Source of the DNA: an uncultured Desulfobacter sp.
Lineage (GTDB): Bacteria; Desulfobacterota; Desulfobacteria; Desulfobacterales; Desulfobacteraceae
Direction of reading: 5' to 3'
Length of the DNA: 64,000 nucleotides
Assembly: GCF_963666675.1 (NCBI RefSeq)
Contig: NZ_OY762929.1
Span: 5,738,001-5,802,000, forward strand
Shown here: positions 16,686 through 26,654 of the stretch, one piece after another
Numbering within the stretch: the stretch's first letter is position 1
How the letters are laid out: every line of letters starts with the position of its first letter
Position numbers and translations under genes: made by a program
Notes under the pieces: model-generated
What the model was told of the DNA's origin: nothing
The model's database searches: none
The model's input: the letters and a program-made list of their open reading frames with translations, nothing else

Positions 16686-17750
16686 TCCTTTATCTTAAAG
16701 AAACTTACGCACAAGTTTGGCATTAAAAACATCAAGATCCATGACAAAGTGATCAAACAAAAAGACGGCAAGAATCACCGTAGAAACCATACCGGTCACC
16801 ACTGCCACGCGTTTTAAATTCTTTTTTCGCAGGTCCTCTGAGGTCACAATAATCGGAATTTCCGCCAGGGCCGGGTAACCCAGCGAATTTGACAGCGCTT
16901 CCACGTTACTGAAAGAAGAGTCTGAAAATTCAATCAGGGCGGTCAGGCCGACCCCTGCACCAATGCCTAAAACAATACCAATGAGTACAATGGCGACCCG
17001 GTTGGGTTTAAAGGGTTTTTCAGGCAGCCTCGCCGGTTCCACCAAAGAGAACCGCTCTCCTTTCTGCTCGGATTCCAGTTCCCTGGCCACTTTGGCTTCC
17101 ATCATCTTAGATTGGAGATCGGTATGTTTCATGTACAGGTTGTTTCTTTCGGCCACAAGGGCATTGTATTTTTCCTCAACACTGGGGGTCATGGCAACGC
17201 GCAGCCGGTAGTCATCCGCTTGTTTTTCCATTTCCTCTATTTTCTTCAAGGTAGACGCAATATCGGATTTTGTACCGGCCAGGCGGGACGCAAGGGTGAC
17301 GTAGGCAGGATTTTTCTGTTTTTCTTTTTCTTGCTTTCTTGATTCTTCGACTTTCAGGGTCAGCCCTTGAATTTCCTGTTTGACCTCAATCACATCCGGA
17401 TAAAAATCAGAAAATTTTGCTTTTAAATTGATCAATTCTATTTTAAGTGTTTCAAGGCGCCTTTGATCCTGATATTTCTGCTCTTTTTGAAGTTCGGTAT
17501 CTTCCATGAAAACAGGGGTATTGTCCAACATCTCTTGTAGTTCCTCTTTTTTTCCTTTCAGGTTTCGCAAGGCCTCCTTTGTGTATGCAATCTCCCTGTC
17601 AACTCTGTCCAGGGTCTGTTGGTTTAACTGGAACAATTCGGGAAGTGATGCGACGTTTTCCTCCTTGAACGTCGCCATTTTCTTTTCCAATTCAGCAATA
17701 TGCGCTTTGACCTTTTCACTCTCAGCGAGAAGAAAATCATAGGCGGACGA

Positions 17751-19568
17751 CAGCAGTTCTCAGTGAAGGGGACTATCATTAAAAACACATCAATTTCTCG
17801 TACGTTTCAGAGGCAATACAGAACCGTGGAAATCGTCGAGTTTCTATTTTCTTCAATGACCTTACCAGCTCCGTAAAATATGGCAATGCTTTTTATCCAA
17901 AGCCAATAGTCATCTCGGGGCCTTCCTTGATGGGTAGGCTCGAATTTTCTCAAAGGTAAATTTTTGAAGAATTCGGATCAGGGTGCTCGAATTTCAGTTG
18001 ATGGTGATATTATAAATTGTAGCAATGATTCCCAGTTTCTAAAAATGATAATCCGAATGGTACAGCGTAGTTGATTCCAGAATTCTTTTCGGGCACTGAA
18101 TTTGGCCCTTGCTTTCTTAAAAAGCGGGTCCATTAATTCGATGATCTGATGCATGGAGAATGCCATTAGAATAATCAGGAAAAAATTAAATGAAAGATTA
18201 TTTTCGCCATGCCCAAAATTGTGCTCAGCATGATATCCTTGGTTTTTCAAGGTGTTGAAATTTTCATTTTCAATTTTCCATTTGGCCCTGCCTGCCTTGA
18301 CAAGCTTTTTGACATTGCCGGCGTTCACCTCAATATCCGTCACCCAGCTATTGGTATAGATGATTTTATCCTGATCTTTGAGAATACTGTACTCGAGGAA
18401 ATTTATTACCGGTGCCGATGTGTCCCCATTTAAACGAAGCCCATTGATCCACTCGTATTTATGGATCAGCCCTTTTTTGTCTTTCCATTCGATCTGGTTG
18501 ACGTCATCCTGTTCTTCTTTCTGCAGGACCTGCTCGAATAAAATTGTATGATCTGTGGGCTTTGCCACCAGAATAAAAGACATTTTTAATTTTTGAAGAA
18601 GGTCAACGAATGGTTTTTTGGAATATAGATCATCAGCGGTGATGACTATTTTCAGCTTTGGGTGGTCCGTTCGAATGCGCTGCAGTATCCGTTTTCCGGC
18701 GTTAATCTCACAATCCTGCTTTTTGGTGCCATCGGTATTCTTTATGGGTTCCGGTGCTAATGGAAATACCTGGCGCTTGTCTGGATGAACCACAGCAGCA
18801 CAGAGAGATTGATGTGAGTAACTGACGGTTCCATTGCGGTGTTTTTTCACCAAGCATGAAGGGCAATTAACGCTCTCGGATCGAAAATATTGTGTGCCGT
18901 CAATCGGAATAATATAGCCATCTTCCAAAAAACGATAATCGTTTAAATGATTGCCTCGTTGAAGCAAGCCGAAAAAGTCTGAGAAAACCGGAAACAGTTG
19001 CTCCGAAGGTACATCGTCGAGGATAGCCCTCATTTGATTATCTTTTGGGATGGTAGTAACCTTGAACATTGTCCGCAAATTGTTCAATTGTGATGCCTCT
19101 TCAAGGCGCTTTTGAAATTCAAGCATTGAAGGATCTTGAAAAAACATCATAGCAAGGGCACTCAGACATGAATCATGCATGGAGTGTTTGGTTTTCCCAT
19201 CTTGGCGTTTGTCAACAATCTCATCGGCCCGTTTAGAAACCGTTTTTCTAAGGTTTGAAAATTTGAGTTGTTTCCCAGTGTTCAAGCTGATAGCCCCTAT
19301 ACAATGTATCGTTGAATAAGGCTATCATAAAGCATATAAAAAATCTAGTTTTATATTTGATGTTATTTCAATAGGTTATAAATATTTTGCATTCAGGTGT
19401 GATATATTGAAAATTAAAACAATAGTGTTTGGCGTAAGTAGAAGGTTATATGATCAATTCGGGCTTTAATTCCATAGCAAATTTGCAAAAGACATTACGA
19501 AAATCAATAGGACTCATTGCCCGAAATGCCAATTTGTTAGAGAGTGCGATCTTCACTGAGAACTGCTG
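17751..19568 (-). mobile_element. 1818-bp IS4-like insertion sequence inside the wzz-like gene, 9-bp target duplication
   Basis: The element starts CAGCAGTTCTCAGTGAAG and ends with its exact reverse complement, CTTCACTGAGAACTGCTG, giving 18-bp perfect terminal repeats. GGCGGACGA flanks it on both sides (17742-17750 and 19569-19577). About 220 bases at the left and 280 bases at the right are noncoding. The exact duplication implies a fairly recent simple insertion. Confidence 0.95.
17978..19285 (-). CDS. IS4-like DDE transposase
   Basis: The 435-residue product shows the D-D-E plan in IIPIDGTQYFRSE, KIVITADDLYSKKPF and AKWKIENENFNTLKNQGYH, the last being the Y-W-x-I-E-like box with the catalytic glutamate. 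Between the first two is a C-P-S-C pair and a strand-rich region. NLSFNFFLIILMAFSMHQI resembles the helix that follows the glutamate in this group. The frame is intact. The family name is inferred from motif layout and the 9-bp target duplication. Confidence 0.8.
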   Translation of the reverse strand: MNTGKQLKFSNLRKTVSKRADEIVDKRQDGKTKHSMHDSCLSALAMMFFQDPSMLEFQKRLEEASQLNNLRTMFKVTTIPKDNQMRAILDDVPSEQLFPVFSDFFGLLQRGNHLNDYRFLEDGYIIPIDGTQYFRSESVNCPSCLVKKHRNGTVSYSHQSLCAAVVHPDKRQVFPLAPEPIKNTDGTKKQDCEINAGKRILQRIRTDHPKLKIVITADDLYSKKPFVDLLQKLKMSFILVAKPTDHTILFEQVLQKEEQDDVNQIEWKDKKGLIHKYEWINGLRLNGDTSAPVINFLEYSILKDQDKIIYTNSWVTDIEVNAGNVKKLVKAGRAKWKIENENFNTLKNQGYHAEHNFGHGENNLSFNFFLIILMAFSMHQIIELMDPLFKKARAKFSARKEFWNQLRCTIRIIIFRNWESLLQFIISPSTEIRAP

Positions 19569-20150
19569 GGCGGACGAGGACTGCTCTTTTCTTACTTTCA
19601 GGTCTTCCTGGAGGAACAAGGAGGTGATGGTGTTGGCGACCTTCTGTACTTTTATGGGGTTCTTTCCTTCATAGGAAAGGGTGAATGCAATGGTTGCCGT
19701 AGCCGTCCTCCCGGACATGCGATCTGCAATCTCAACATTCACGGGAGCCAGCTTGATGTCTTCCTTCATGATTTCAATGATCTCGTCCTTGGTCTTTTTT
19801 TCCTTTAGATCGGAATAAAGCCCAAATTGCTCAATGAGTTCGAGAAGACGCGTCGAGGTCAAAATCCGTGCATGAATACTCTGCATCCGTTCTTCGGCAA
19901 AGGTGGTGATGGACGACGTGACATATTGCGCCGGGATCTCCCTTTTTTCGATCAACAAAGTGGCCTTGGATTTATATACAGGGGGCAGCATCAAGGCGAT
20001 ACAAACCGAAATAATTGCAATAAATAAAAACGGTAAAAGATAAGCTGCTTTTCTGTACTTTAAAATGTCAATGGCATCTTCCGCTGTAAACGCGTTTACT
20101 TCCATTCGTGCTCCTTGGTCAATCAAATCTGCGTTACGTATGTGGTCATA

Positions 20151-22561
20151 TCAGTTCTGCCTTTCATACTGATTTACAATTTTTCTGGCACTATCGGCCC
20201 CAGGAAAGTCTTGATTCTTGGCCAATGCAGATTCAAGGTGATTCGCAGCCTCCTGATGCCGGCCCTGTTTTTCCAGCACCATGCCCATGTGATAATTGAG
20301 GATATGGTTATCCGGCCTTTGCTCAAGGGCGATTTTAATTTCATCATAAGCCTGTTCAAGATTCCCCATTTTATAGTAAGCCCATCCAAGGGTATCCCTT
20401 GCCGGACCGGCATTGCCGCTCAGGCTCACCGCTTTTTGGGCATATACCATGGCTTGGGAAAGATCGGCCCGCTCGGCCAGATATTCGGATGTGATGTAGG
20501 CATAATTATTGGCCGCAACCCAAAGGGTCGGGATGGCATCAAAGGCCTGTTTAAAAACCGTTGCTGCTGCCTCATAATCTTTATTTTGTTTATAAATCAT
20601 GCCCAAAAGCATCCAGGCAGCCTTATTTTTTTCATTTTGCCGGATCGCAGACTCAAGTTTTGCGACAGCACTCTCTTTTTTTCCCTGGACCAGGTAAAGC
20701 TTTGCCAGGCTTTCGTATGGCTTCTGCCATTCAGGAGAAATCTCAATCGCCTTTTCAAAATGGGTTTCAGCTTTATCATACTTTTTGATTACAAAATAAA
20801 TGCCGCCCAGAAGGTTCCAGCTAAAGGCTTCTTTGGGATTTTTCTCAAGCCGCTTTTCACATAAATCGATGGCCGCATCCACATTTTTTTTGTTCAAATA
20901 AAGCTGAGACAATTTGAAGATCAACAGAACTGCGTCCGGAAATTTTTCATATCCGGACTTAAGTTCTAAAAGCGCTTTATCCGCTTCATTGCGTTTGAGA
21001 TAAACATTGGCTGTCTTGAGATATCCGGCTGGGGAATCCGTTTGAATTTTTTTAATCTGTTCATACTGCTTTAAAGCTTTGTCATATTGCTTGGTGACGG
21101 TATAAAAATCCCCTAATCTGATGAGGGATTGAATATTGTCCGGTGCCAGGGCCAAAATTTTTTTAAGATACGCCTCTCCTTTTTCCGTGTCCTTTTCCAC
21201 CACCGTCTTTATCTGGGCCAACGCCATGAGAATTTTATCGGATTTCGGATTCTCTTTAAGGCCTTTTTCAAGAACATCCAGTGCCAGCAGGGGCTCCTTG
21301 TTGAGCGTGTGTGCGAGTGCCAGGTCCAGGTAAGCTTGAATAAGATCGGGTTTGTCCGCCACGACAACTCTGAACTCGGATATGGCATTGAGTCCGTCTC
21401 TCCTGTTCAGGTAAAATTTGCCTTTAAGGATGTGTGCATCAATATTTTTGGGATCTTCTGTCAGGACTTCATCCACCAGTTTTTCAGCAGCATCCGGTTG
21501 CGCTTTGGCCAGCATCAGTTCCGCCAGGGCCATCTTAGTCCGGACAATACCCGGATGGCCGGGGTCTTTGTTGACCTCCAGGCTTTCTCTTAAAACCTGC
21601 TCCGAGTCATCCAGTTTACCGGTGTTGGTATATATTTGAGCCAGGAAAAGCCGAAAATCGAAATCTCTTGGACTTTTGGCAATGGCTTTTTTAAGAATAT
21701 TTTCCGCTTTTTCCGGCTGTTCCGCGTTCAGCCAGAAATTGGCAATCGGCATGAAAACAGAATCGTTGGCATCAGGGGCATCAATCAAGCCGTTGAGATA
21801 GGATTCAGCCTTCTGCACATCTTTTTGAATCAGGTAAAGCCGGGCCAAAGCAAGTTTATTTGTTATTTGATCGGACTCAAGACGAATGGCTTTTTCAACG
21901 TATCCTTTTGCCGTCTCAAATTGTTCATCCTTGACAGCGACATTGCTCAGCCTGACCAACAGGGGAACGCTATTCGGGTTTGCCTTCAGGCCCTGCTCTA
22001 AAAACAATCTTTCCCCGGTCCAATCTTTATCCTTTGCGGACAAGGCTGCCATCATTATGTATATATCGGGACGGGTAATATTTTCGGCCAGCATGCCGGA
22101 CAAAATGGCTTTACCCTTGTCATATGCCTTATTAAAAAAATGAACAGAGGCCATTAACAGCCTTGCATCCACATGCTTGGGATCTTTTTCAAGGACATGA
22201 ACTGCACGCTTTTCGGCTTTTAGTACCGCCTTGGCCCCGAGCAGTAGGCGGCCTAGTTCGACCTCGGCCTGAAGATTGGAAGGATCGAGCCGCATGGTTT
22301 TTTCAAACATCCGACAGGCTCGCCTAAAATTTTTTTTTTTAATTCGATTTGACCGAGCATAAAAAATGCGTCTGCATACTCTGGATCGATCTGAACGGCA
22401 TTTCTAAACTCCAGTTCAGCATTTACGTATTCTTTTTCTTCCATCAAGGCTTTACCTCTATTAAGGAAAGCCTCTTTTTTATCATCCGGGCTTGAACACC
22501 CGGCGACCAGACAAAAAATTAAAAATAGAATAATAAATATTGAATACCTTCGATTGTTCAT
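20151..22561 (-). pseudogene. prsT: PEP-CTERM/XrtA-type TPR lipoprotein (PrsT-like), frameshifted at a homopolymer
   Basis: The start at 22561 opens MNNRRYSIFIILFLIFCLVA followed by the lipobox cysteine in AGCSSPDD, then one TPR. At a run of eleven A (22330-22340) the frame shifts; adding one base would join GQIELKKK to NFRRACRMFEKTMRLDPSN. The remaining 719 residues are about twenty tetratricopeptide repeats, matching the length of exosortase-associated PrsT lipoproteins (about 800-900 residues). Such proteins sit at the outer membrane and are thought to take part in polymer export. Both reading frames are otherwise intact, so the change is recent, phase-variable, or a sequencing error. The gene lies just upstream of the wzz-like gene. 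Confidence 0.85.
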
Positions 22562-22653
22562 AATCAGTCCTTTTTCTTTATTGGTCGAATGTCTTCAACG
22601 CTGTTCTTAAATCTTTATTCAAGATAGAAATTTTAAGTTATATTTCCAATATG

Positions 22654-22935
22654 TTAGCACATTACATCAAGGCGTTCTTTGATTTCCTCCTCAAGGCTGC
22701 TCTTGAGTTCTCCGTATTCGCTTACCCGCTCTCCGGCATGACGACTCTCGGATCGGCTCCAGTGCTCAATAGCTTCCATACATTTACGGTAGTCATCGCA
22801 AAGGGCCTGGAACGGCCCGCTGTATTGGTACATCAGTATCAGACTCTCTTTGTCCAAAGGAAAACGTTGAATAACTAAAAACAGGCTATGGGTGATTACA
22901 GACATGACTTCCACATAAATTTTGTATCCATTCAC
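22654..22935 (-). CDS. Small conserved hypothetical protein
   Basis: A 93-residue frame contains FQALCDDYRKCMEAIEHW and EYGELKSSLEEEIKERLD, an amphipathic helical pattern with paired cysteines (C-x5-C) that I associate with small uncharacterised proteins common in proteobacteria. It has no signal peptide. The start could instead be the ATG at residue 11. It lies between the TPR lipoprotein gene and the IS4-family element, whose left end is only 24 bases upstream, so its native promoter has probably been replaced. Confidence 0.6.
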   Translation of the reverse strand: MNGYKIYVEVMSVITHSLFLVIQRFPLDKESLILMYQYSGPFQALCDDYRKCMEAIEHWSRSESRHAGERVSEYGELKSSLEEEIKERLDVMC

Positions 22936-22958
22936 GAGGTAACCCTTATTGATTATGT

Positions 22959-24488
22959 CTCAACTTTCGGGATTCATTGAAACAGACCACCGATCCTGTC
23001 AACTAATTGAATTTATAACATAAAAACTTGTAGAGCCCAGCTGTTTGATATATAATAAATTCGTCAAAAAATACAATAATATCAAACAGTAAGGGCTCAC
23101 ATGATACATACCAATATTGAAACAAAAACTCAAACGGACATTCAGATTTTAGGCAAAATTGATGACTTTTTCAGCAAATTTTCCATTGCTACATCTTTGC
23201 ACCGATGTGGTGTCCGAAAACGTCATGGGTATAGTGTTCGTTCATTGATTATGGCTATATTTACATTACCATTCCTGCAAAAAGATTTCTTTAGGGGAAT
23301 TGTAATCAATGACGACGTGTCATTTGGTAAAGACGCTGCATATGAAGTTCTTAAGGGAAGGCACTCTAACTGGAGGCGCTTACTTTTGTCTGTTGGTATC
23401 AAACTGTACCAGTTTTTCGATCGATTGACCGATGAAAATCGTGAATCGGTCCTGATCGTTGACGATAGCCCTTATGACCGTTCTCGATCAAAAAAAGTAG
23501 AGCTTCTTTCAAGGGTATGGGATCACAGCACGGGTAAATTTATCAAGGGATTCCGAATGCTGACGCTCTGCTGGTCAGATGGAGCCAGTTGTCTGCCCTT
23601 AGATTTTTGTCTTCTGTCCTCATCAGATGCCAAAAAGCGTCTTTGTGAAAATCAAAAAATCATGGATAAAAGATGCAGTGCATGGAGACGAAGGCAAGAG
23701 GCTACAATTACAGCTCCCGAGAACCTGGAAGCCATGGTTAAGCGAGTTCTGGCAACTGGCGTTCGTGCAAAACATATATTGATGGACAGCTGGTTTATGA
23801 TGCCCGCCACAGTCACAGCATTGAGCAAATACATTAATGTTGTGGGTATGGTGAAAAAAACGTCAAAAATTCATTATGAATTCAATGGCCGTTGGGTGGA
23901 TGTGAAAGCGATCTACCGGCAGCTAAAAAAGCGCCGTGGTCGGGCAAAAATTTTGGCAAGTACCGTTGTTACATTGAAGGGTGGATTATCTGCCAGGCTT
24001 GTTTTCGTGCGCGACCGGCGCAAAAAGGACTGGCTGGTGTTACTCTCCACAGACCTTGCATTGTCAAATGAAGACATCGTTAGAATTTATGGTAAACGCT
24101 GGGATATTGAGGTGTTTTTCAAAATGGCAAAACAGCATCTGAAGCTGGCAAAAGAGATGCAATGCCGGGACTATGATGCCCTGGTAGCCCACACCACTAT
24201 TGTTTTCATGCGATATATGTTTTTGGCCTATCAAAATCGAACCCAAACCGATGACAGGACCTTCGGAGAATTATTCTATGCCTGCTGCGATGAGGTCGCC
24301 GATCTATCTTTTGTGGAAGCTCTTTACAGAATAATGATTATTGCCGGTGACCAATTGAAAAAAATCGGTGACTATTGTGAGAAGACCGCAACGGCATTTT
24401 TTGATGCTGTTATGGGAACAACCCTCCAGCAATTCGGTTTTGTAGAAAATCGAAAGTTAGCTGGTAATTTTTAAACCCGAAAGTTGAG
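22959..24488 (+). mobile_element. 1530-bp IS4-family insertion sequence
   Basis: The element has terminal repeats CTCAACTTTCGGG (22959-22971) and CCCGAAAGTTGAG (24476-24488), perfect over 13 bases. TTATGT lies directly outside both ends and may be a 6-bp target duplication. A second repeat pair, TTGATATA...AAATACAATAATATCAA, lies near the promoter region at 23045-23086. It contains one intact transposase gene. Confidence 0.85.
23101..24474 (+). CDS. IS4-family transposase
   Basis: The 457-residue product carries the three acidic residues in VLIVDDSPYDRSRSKKVELL, AKHILMDSWFMMPATV and IYGKRWDIEVFFKMAKQHLKL. The last is the Y-x2-R-W-x-I-E-x-F-F-K signature of IS4-type enzymes (the Y-REK motif). 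The frame is complete, starts 142 bases inside the left end and stops 2 bases before the right repeat. Probably active. Confidence 0.93.
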   Translation: MIHTNIETKTQTDIQILGKIDDFFSKFSIATSLHRCGVRKRHGYSVRSLIMAIFTLPFLQKDFFRGIVINDDVSFGKDAAYEVLKGRHSNWRRLLLSVGIKLYQFFDRLTDENRESVLIVDDSPYDRSRSKKVELLSRVWDHSTGKFIKGFRMLTLCWSDGASCLPLDFCLLSSSDAKKRLCENQKIMDKRCSAWRRRQEATITAPENLEAMVKRVLATGVRAKHILMDSWFMMPATVTALSKYINVVGMVKKTSKIHYEFNGRWVDVKAIYRQLKKRRGRAKILASTVVTLKGGLSARLVFVRDRRKKDWLVLLSTDLALSNEDIVRIYGKRWDIEVFFKMAKQHLKLAKEMQCRDYDALVAHTTIVFMRYMFLAYQNRTQTDDRTFGELFYACCDEVADLSFVEALYRIMIIAGDQLKKIGDYCEKTATAFFDAVMGTTLQQFGFVENRKLAGNF

Positions 24489-24648
24489 TTATGTCTATAT
24501 AAAAATATTACTAGAATTAATCCATTTATCATAACCAGCTGAATTTATAATGTAGCGGTTTTCGTCCTTAAAAATTCTTATATTTAAAATCTTTTTTTAT
24601 TTCAGAATGTTATCGTTGTAATTTTCCTGTGAATGAATATTAAATTTT

Positions 24649-26513
24649 GGGCTTGATCATAACATCGGCCAAGAAGTGTGCCCTAAAAATCTTAAAAAAG
24701 GAATTTAGAAGAAAAAAATGTAGATAAAATTAGCCCGGTCTGTGAATAGATAATGCGCCAAACAAAAAACTATTCACAGAAAGGATCAAGAAAGCCCGGG
24801 CATGACATCTACATACGCTGAATCTTCTCATAATGCAAATATCAAGACAAAATGGCCCAGAGATGAAGTATCTATGAAAATTATAGATTTTAAAAACTGT
24901 AAAGAAAAACTCAGTCAGCGTGAGTTTGCCAGAGATGTCGGCGTTCCCCGAACAACTTTACAAAACTGGCTCAACCGGATGGATAAAATAGATGAGGAAC
25001 CGGCGATAGTCGCTTTTTTCGAAAGTCCGGCAGGTGTAAAATTTTTACATACCTTAATTCAGGCCCTCCATTTCGAATTCACCAAGGTGGGATGCGCCAG
25101 CATCCGCAATATTTGCAATTTTCTTAAATTAACCCGGTTATCAAGTTTTGTGGCCGCATCCTACGGCACCCATCAAAAAATTTCAAATCAAATGGACACC
25201 CAAATAGGCCAGTTCGGTGATATGGAACAAGCACGCCTTTCACTGCTTATGCCCGAAAAACGGATCAGCCTATGTGAAGATGAAACCTTTCATCCTCAAG
25301 TCTGCCTTGTGGCTATCGAGCCGAATTCCAACTATATTATTCTTGAAAAATATGCCAAGGACCGTTCCGGAGTTACGTGGAACCAATCTGTGAGTGGGGC
25401 GCTTGGTGACCTTCCCGTCAAGGTTATTCAAAGTACGAGTGATGAGGGGAAAGGATTGATCCATCATGTGACGAAAGGCTTGAACGGTCATCATTCTCCG
25501 GATTTGTTTCATGTAATGTACGAAATCAGTCGGGGAACTGGAGCTCCACTCTCTGCAAAAATACGGAAAGCTGAAAAAGAACATGAAAACAGTAAGAAGA
25601 AAGTCCTTGATGCTCAGAAAAACAAGGACAACTATAAAAATCTTGAAAAACGACCTGTTGGTAGACCGTTTGATTTTGATAAGAAAATCCTTGGCTGCAT
25701 GGAAAAAGAACAAAAAGCAAAAGAGGCTCTGGACAAGGCAAGAGAAAACCAGGAAATCGTCACAACAGCAAGAAAACAAATCAGCAAAGTCTATCATCCC
25801 TATGATCCTCTCACAGGAAACAAGCAGGACTCAGATACTGTTGGCATTCAACTAAAAGAAAGCTTTGATCAAATCCGGGAAGCAACGAATCTCCTGCCGG
25901 ATAGATGCAAGGATAAAATCGAGAAAGCCTGGCGTGTAACCGAAAAAATGATGGCAACCCTCGTATTCTATTTTTGCATGATTGAGTCGTGTGTCAACGA
26001 TATGGATTTGTCTGATGACAAGCTAAACCTGATGCATAGCCGCCTGATCCCAGGATTTTATCTTCAAAAGACCGCTCGTAAAGAAAAAGATCCGGAACAA
26101 AAAAAGAAGATTCGGCAAAAATCTCAAGAATTACTCTCGGTGTTGCAGGACAGAAACGGGCAGCTTTCCGAATCCGCTGATGATGAAATCAACCGCATGG
26201 TAAGAGCGGCAAAGGAGTGCGCAGGATTTTTTCAAAGGTCAAGTTCATGTGTAGAAGGCCGTAATGCGCAACTGTCCCTGCATCATCATGGTATGCACCG
26301 GTTGAGTGACCGAAAAATGAAGGGGTTGACGGTGATTCATAACTTTCACTTAAAACGGCCTGATGGAAGAACGGCGGCAGAAAGATTTTTTGAAAACAAG
26401 CCAATCAACATGTTTGAATGGCTCGTTAAAAAAATGCTTCTGCCTGCAAGACCAAGAAGAAATAAAATTAAAATGGCAAGTTAGGTATAATGGCCGATCT
26501 TATGATCAAGCCC
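24649..26513 (+). mobile_element. 1865-bp insertion sequence, copy 2, with its own 8-bp target duplication
   Basis: Same length and ends as the copy at 12518-14382 but in the opposite orientation. The flanking duplication is TAAATTTT (24641-24648 and 26514-26521), different from AAAAAAAT at copy 1. Because each copy keeps a matched pair of flanks, the two inserted independently and the 10 kb between them has not been inverted by recombination between them. A composite transposon is also not required. Confidence 0.93.
24802..26484 (+). CDS. DDE-type transposase (DUF6399-like), copy 2
   Basis: The 560-residue sequence is the same as the product of 12547-14229, with no difference seen. The gene is intact. 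The sameness of both copies points to recent transposition. The pair also gives a long inverted homology across which the exopolysaccharide cluster could be inverted. Confidence 0.88.
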   Translation: MTSTYAESSHNANIKTKWPRDEVSMKIIDFKNCKEKLSQREFARDVGVPRTTLQNWLNRMDKIDEEPAIVAFFESPAGVKFLHTLIQALHFEFTKVGCASIRNICNFLKLTRLSSFVAASYGTHQKISNQMDTQIGQFGDMEQARLSLLMPEKRISLCEDETFHPQVCLVAIEPNSNYIILEKYAKDRSGVTWNQSVSGALGDLPVKVIQSTSDEGKGLIHHVTKGLNGHHSPDLFHVMYEISRGTGAPLSAKIRKAEKEHENSKKKVLDAQKNKDNYKNLEKRPVGRPFDFDKKILGCMEKEQKAKEALDKARENQEIVTTARKQISKVYHPYDPLTGNKQDSDTVGIQLKESFDQIREATNLLPDRCKDKIEKAWRVTEKMMATLVFYFCMIESCVNDMDLSDDKLNLMHSRLIPGFYLQKTARKEKDPEQKKKIRQKSQELLSVLQDRNGQLSESADDEINRMVRAAKECAGFFQRSSSCVEGRNAQLSLHHHGMHRLSDRKMKGLTVIHNFHLKRPDGRTAAERFFENKPINMFEWLVKKMLLPARPRRNKIKMAS

Positions 26514-26654
26514 TAAATTTTAATATTATTCCGATTGTTATATAGAATTCTTTATGTAATAGTGAACCACCGTTTTGAACACCTAATTTAGGATAAATTA
26601 TACATCTCATTTAGTGTGATGTTTTCGTATTATGCGCTAATACAAAGAAAAATA

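Larger units (their letters stand above)
16695..20105 (-). pseudogene. Wzz/GNVR chain-length determinant protein, interrupted by an insertion sequence
   Basis: The 5' part (20105 down to 19569) begins MEVNAFTAEDAIDILKYRKA, with a membrane helix LLPFLFIAIISVCIALMLP and the Wzz motif PPVYKSKATLLIEKREIP. The 3' part (17750 down to 16695) carries the long coiled coil and the GNVR-like end ARLPEKPFKPNRVAIVLIG. Removing the 1818-bp element and one 9-bp copy rejoins the frame exactly (VRKEQSSSA then YDFLLAESEKVK), giving about 534 residues, the usual size for exopolysaccharide co-polymerases of this type. The protein would set chain length and activate the neighbouring kinase. It has an AAGGAG site at 20105. 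As it stands it can yield only fragments. Confidence 0.9.

Noticed and set aside
12518..26513. Composite transposon made of the two 1865-bp insertion sequences
   Set aside because: Each copy has its own matched 8-bp target duplication, so each inserted alone; a composite would show one shared duplication at the outer ends.
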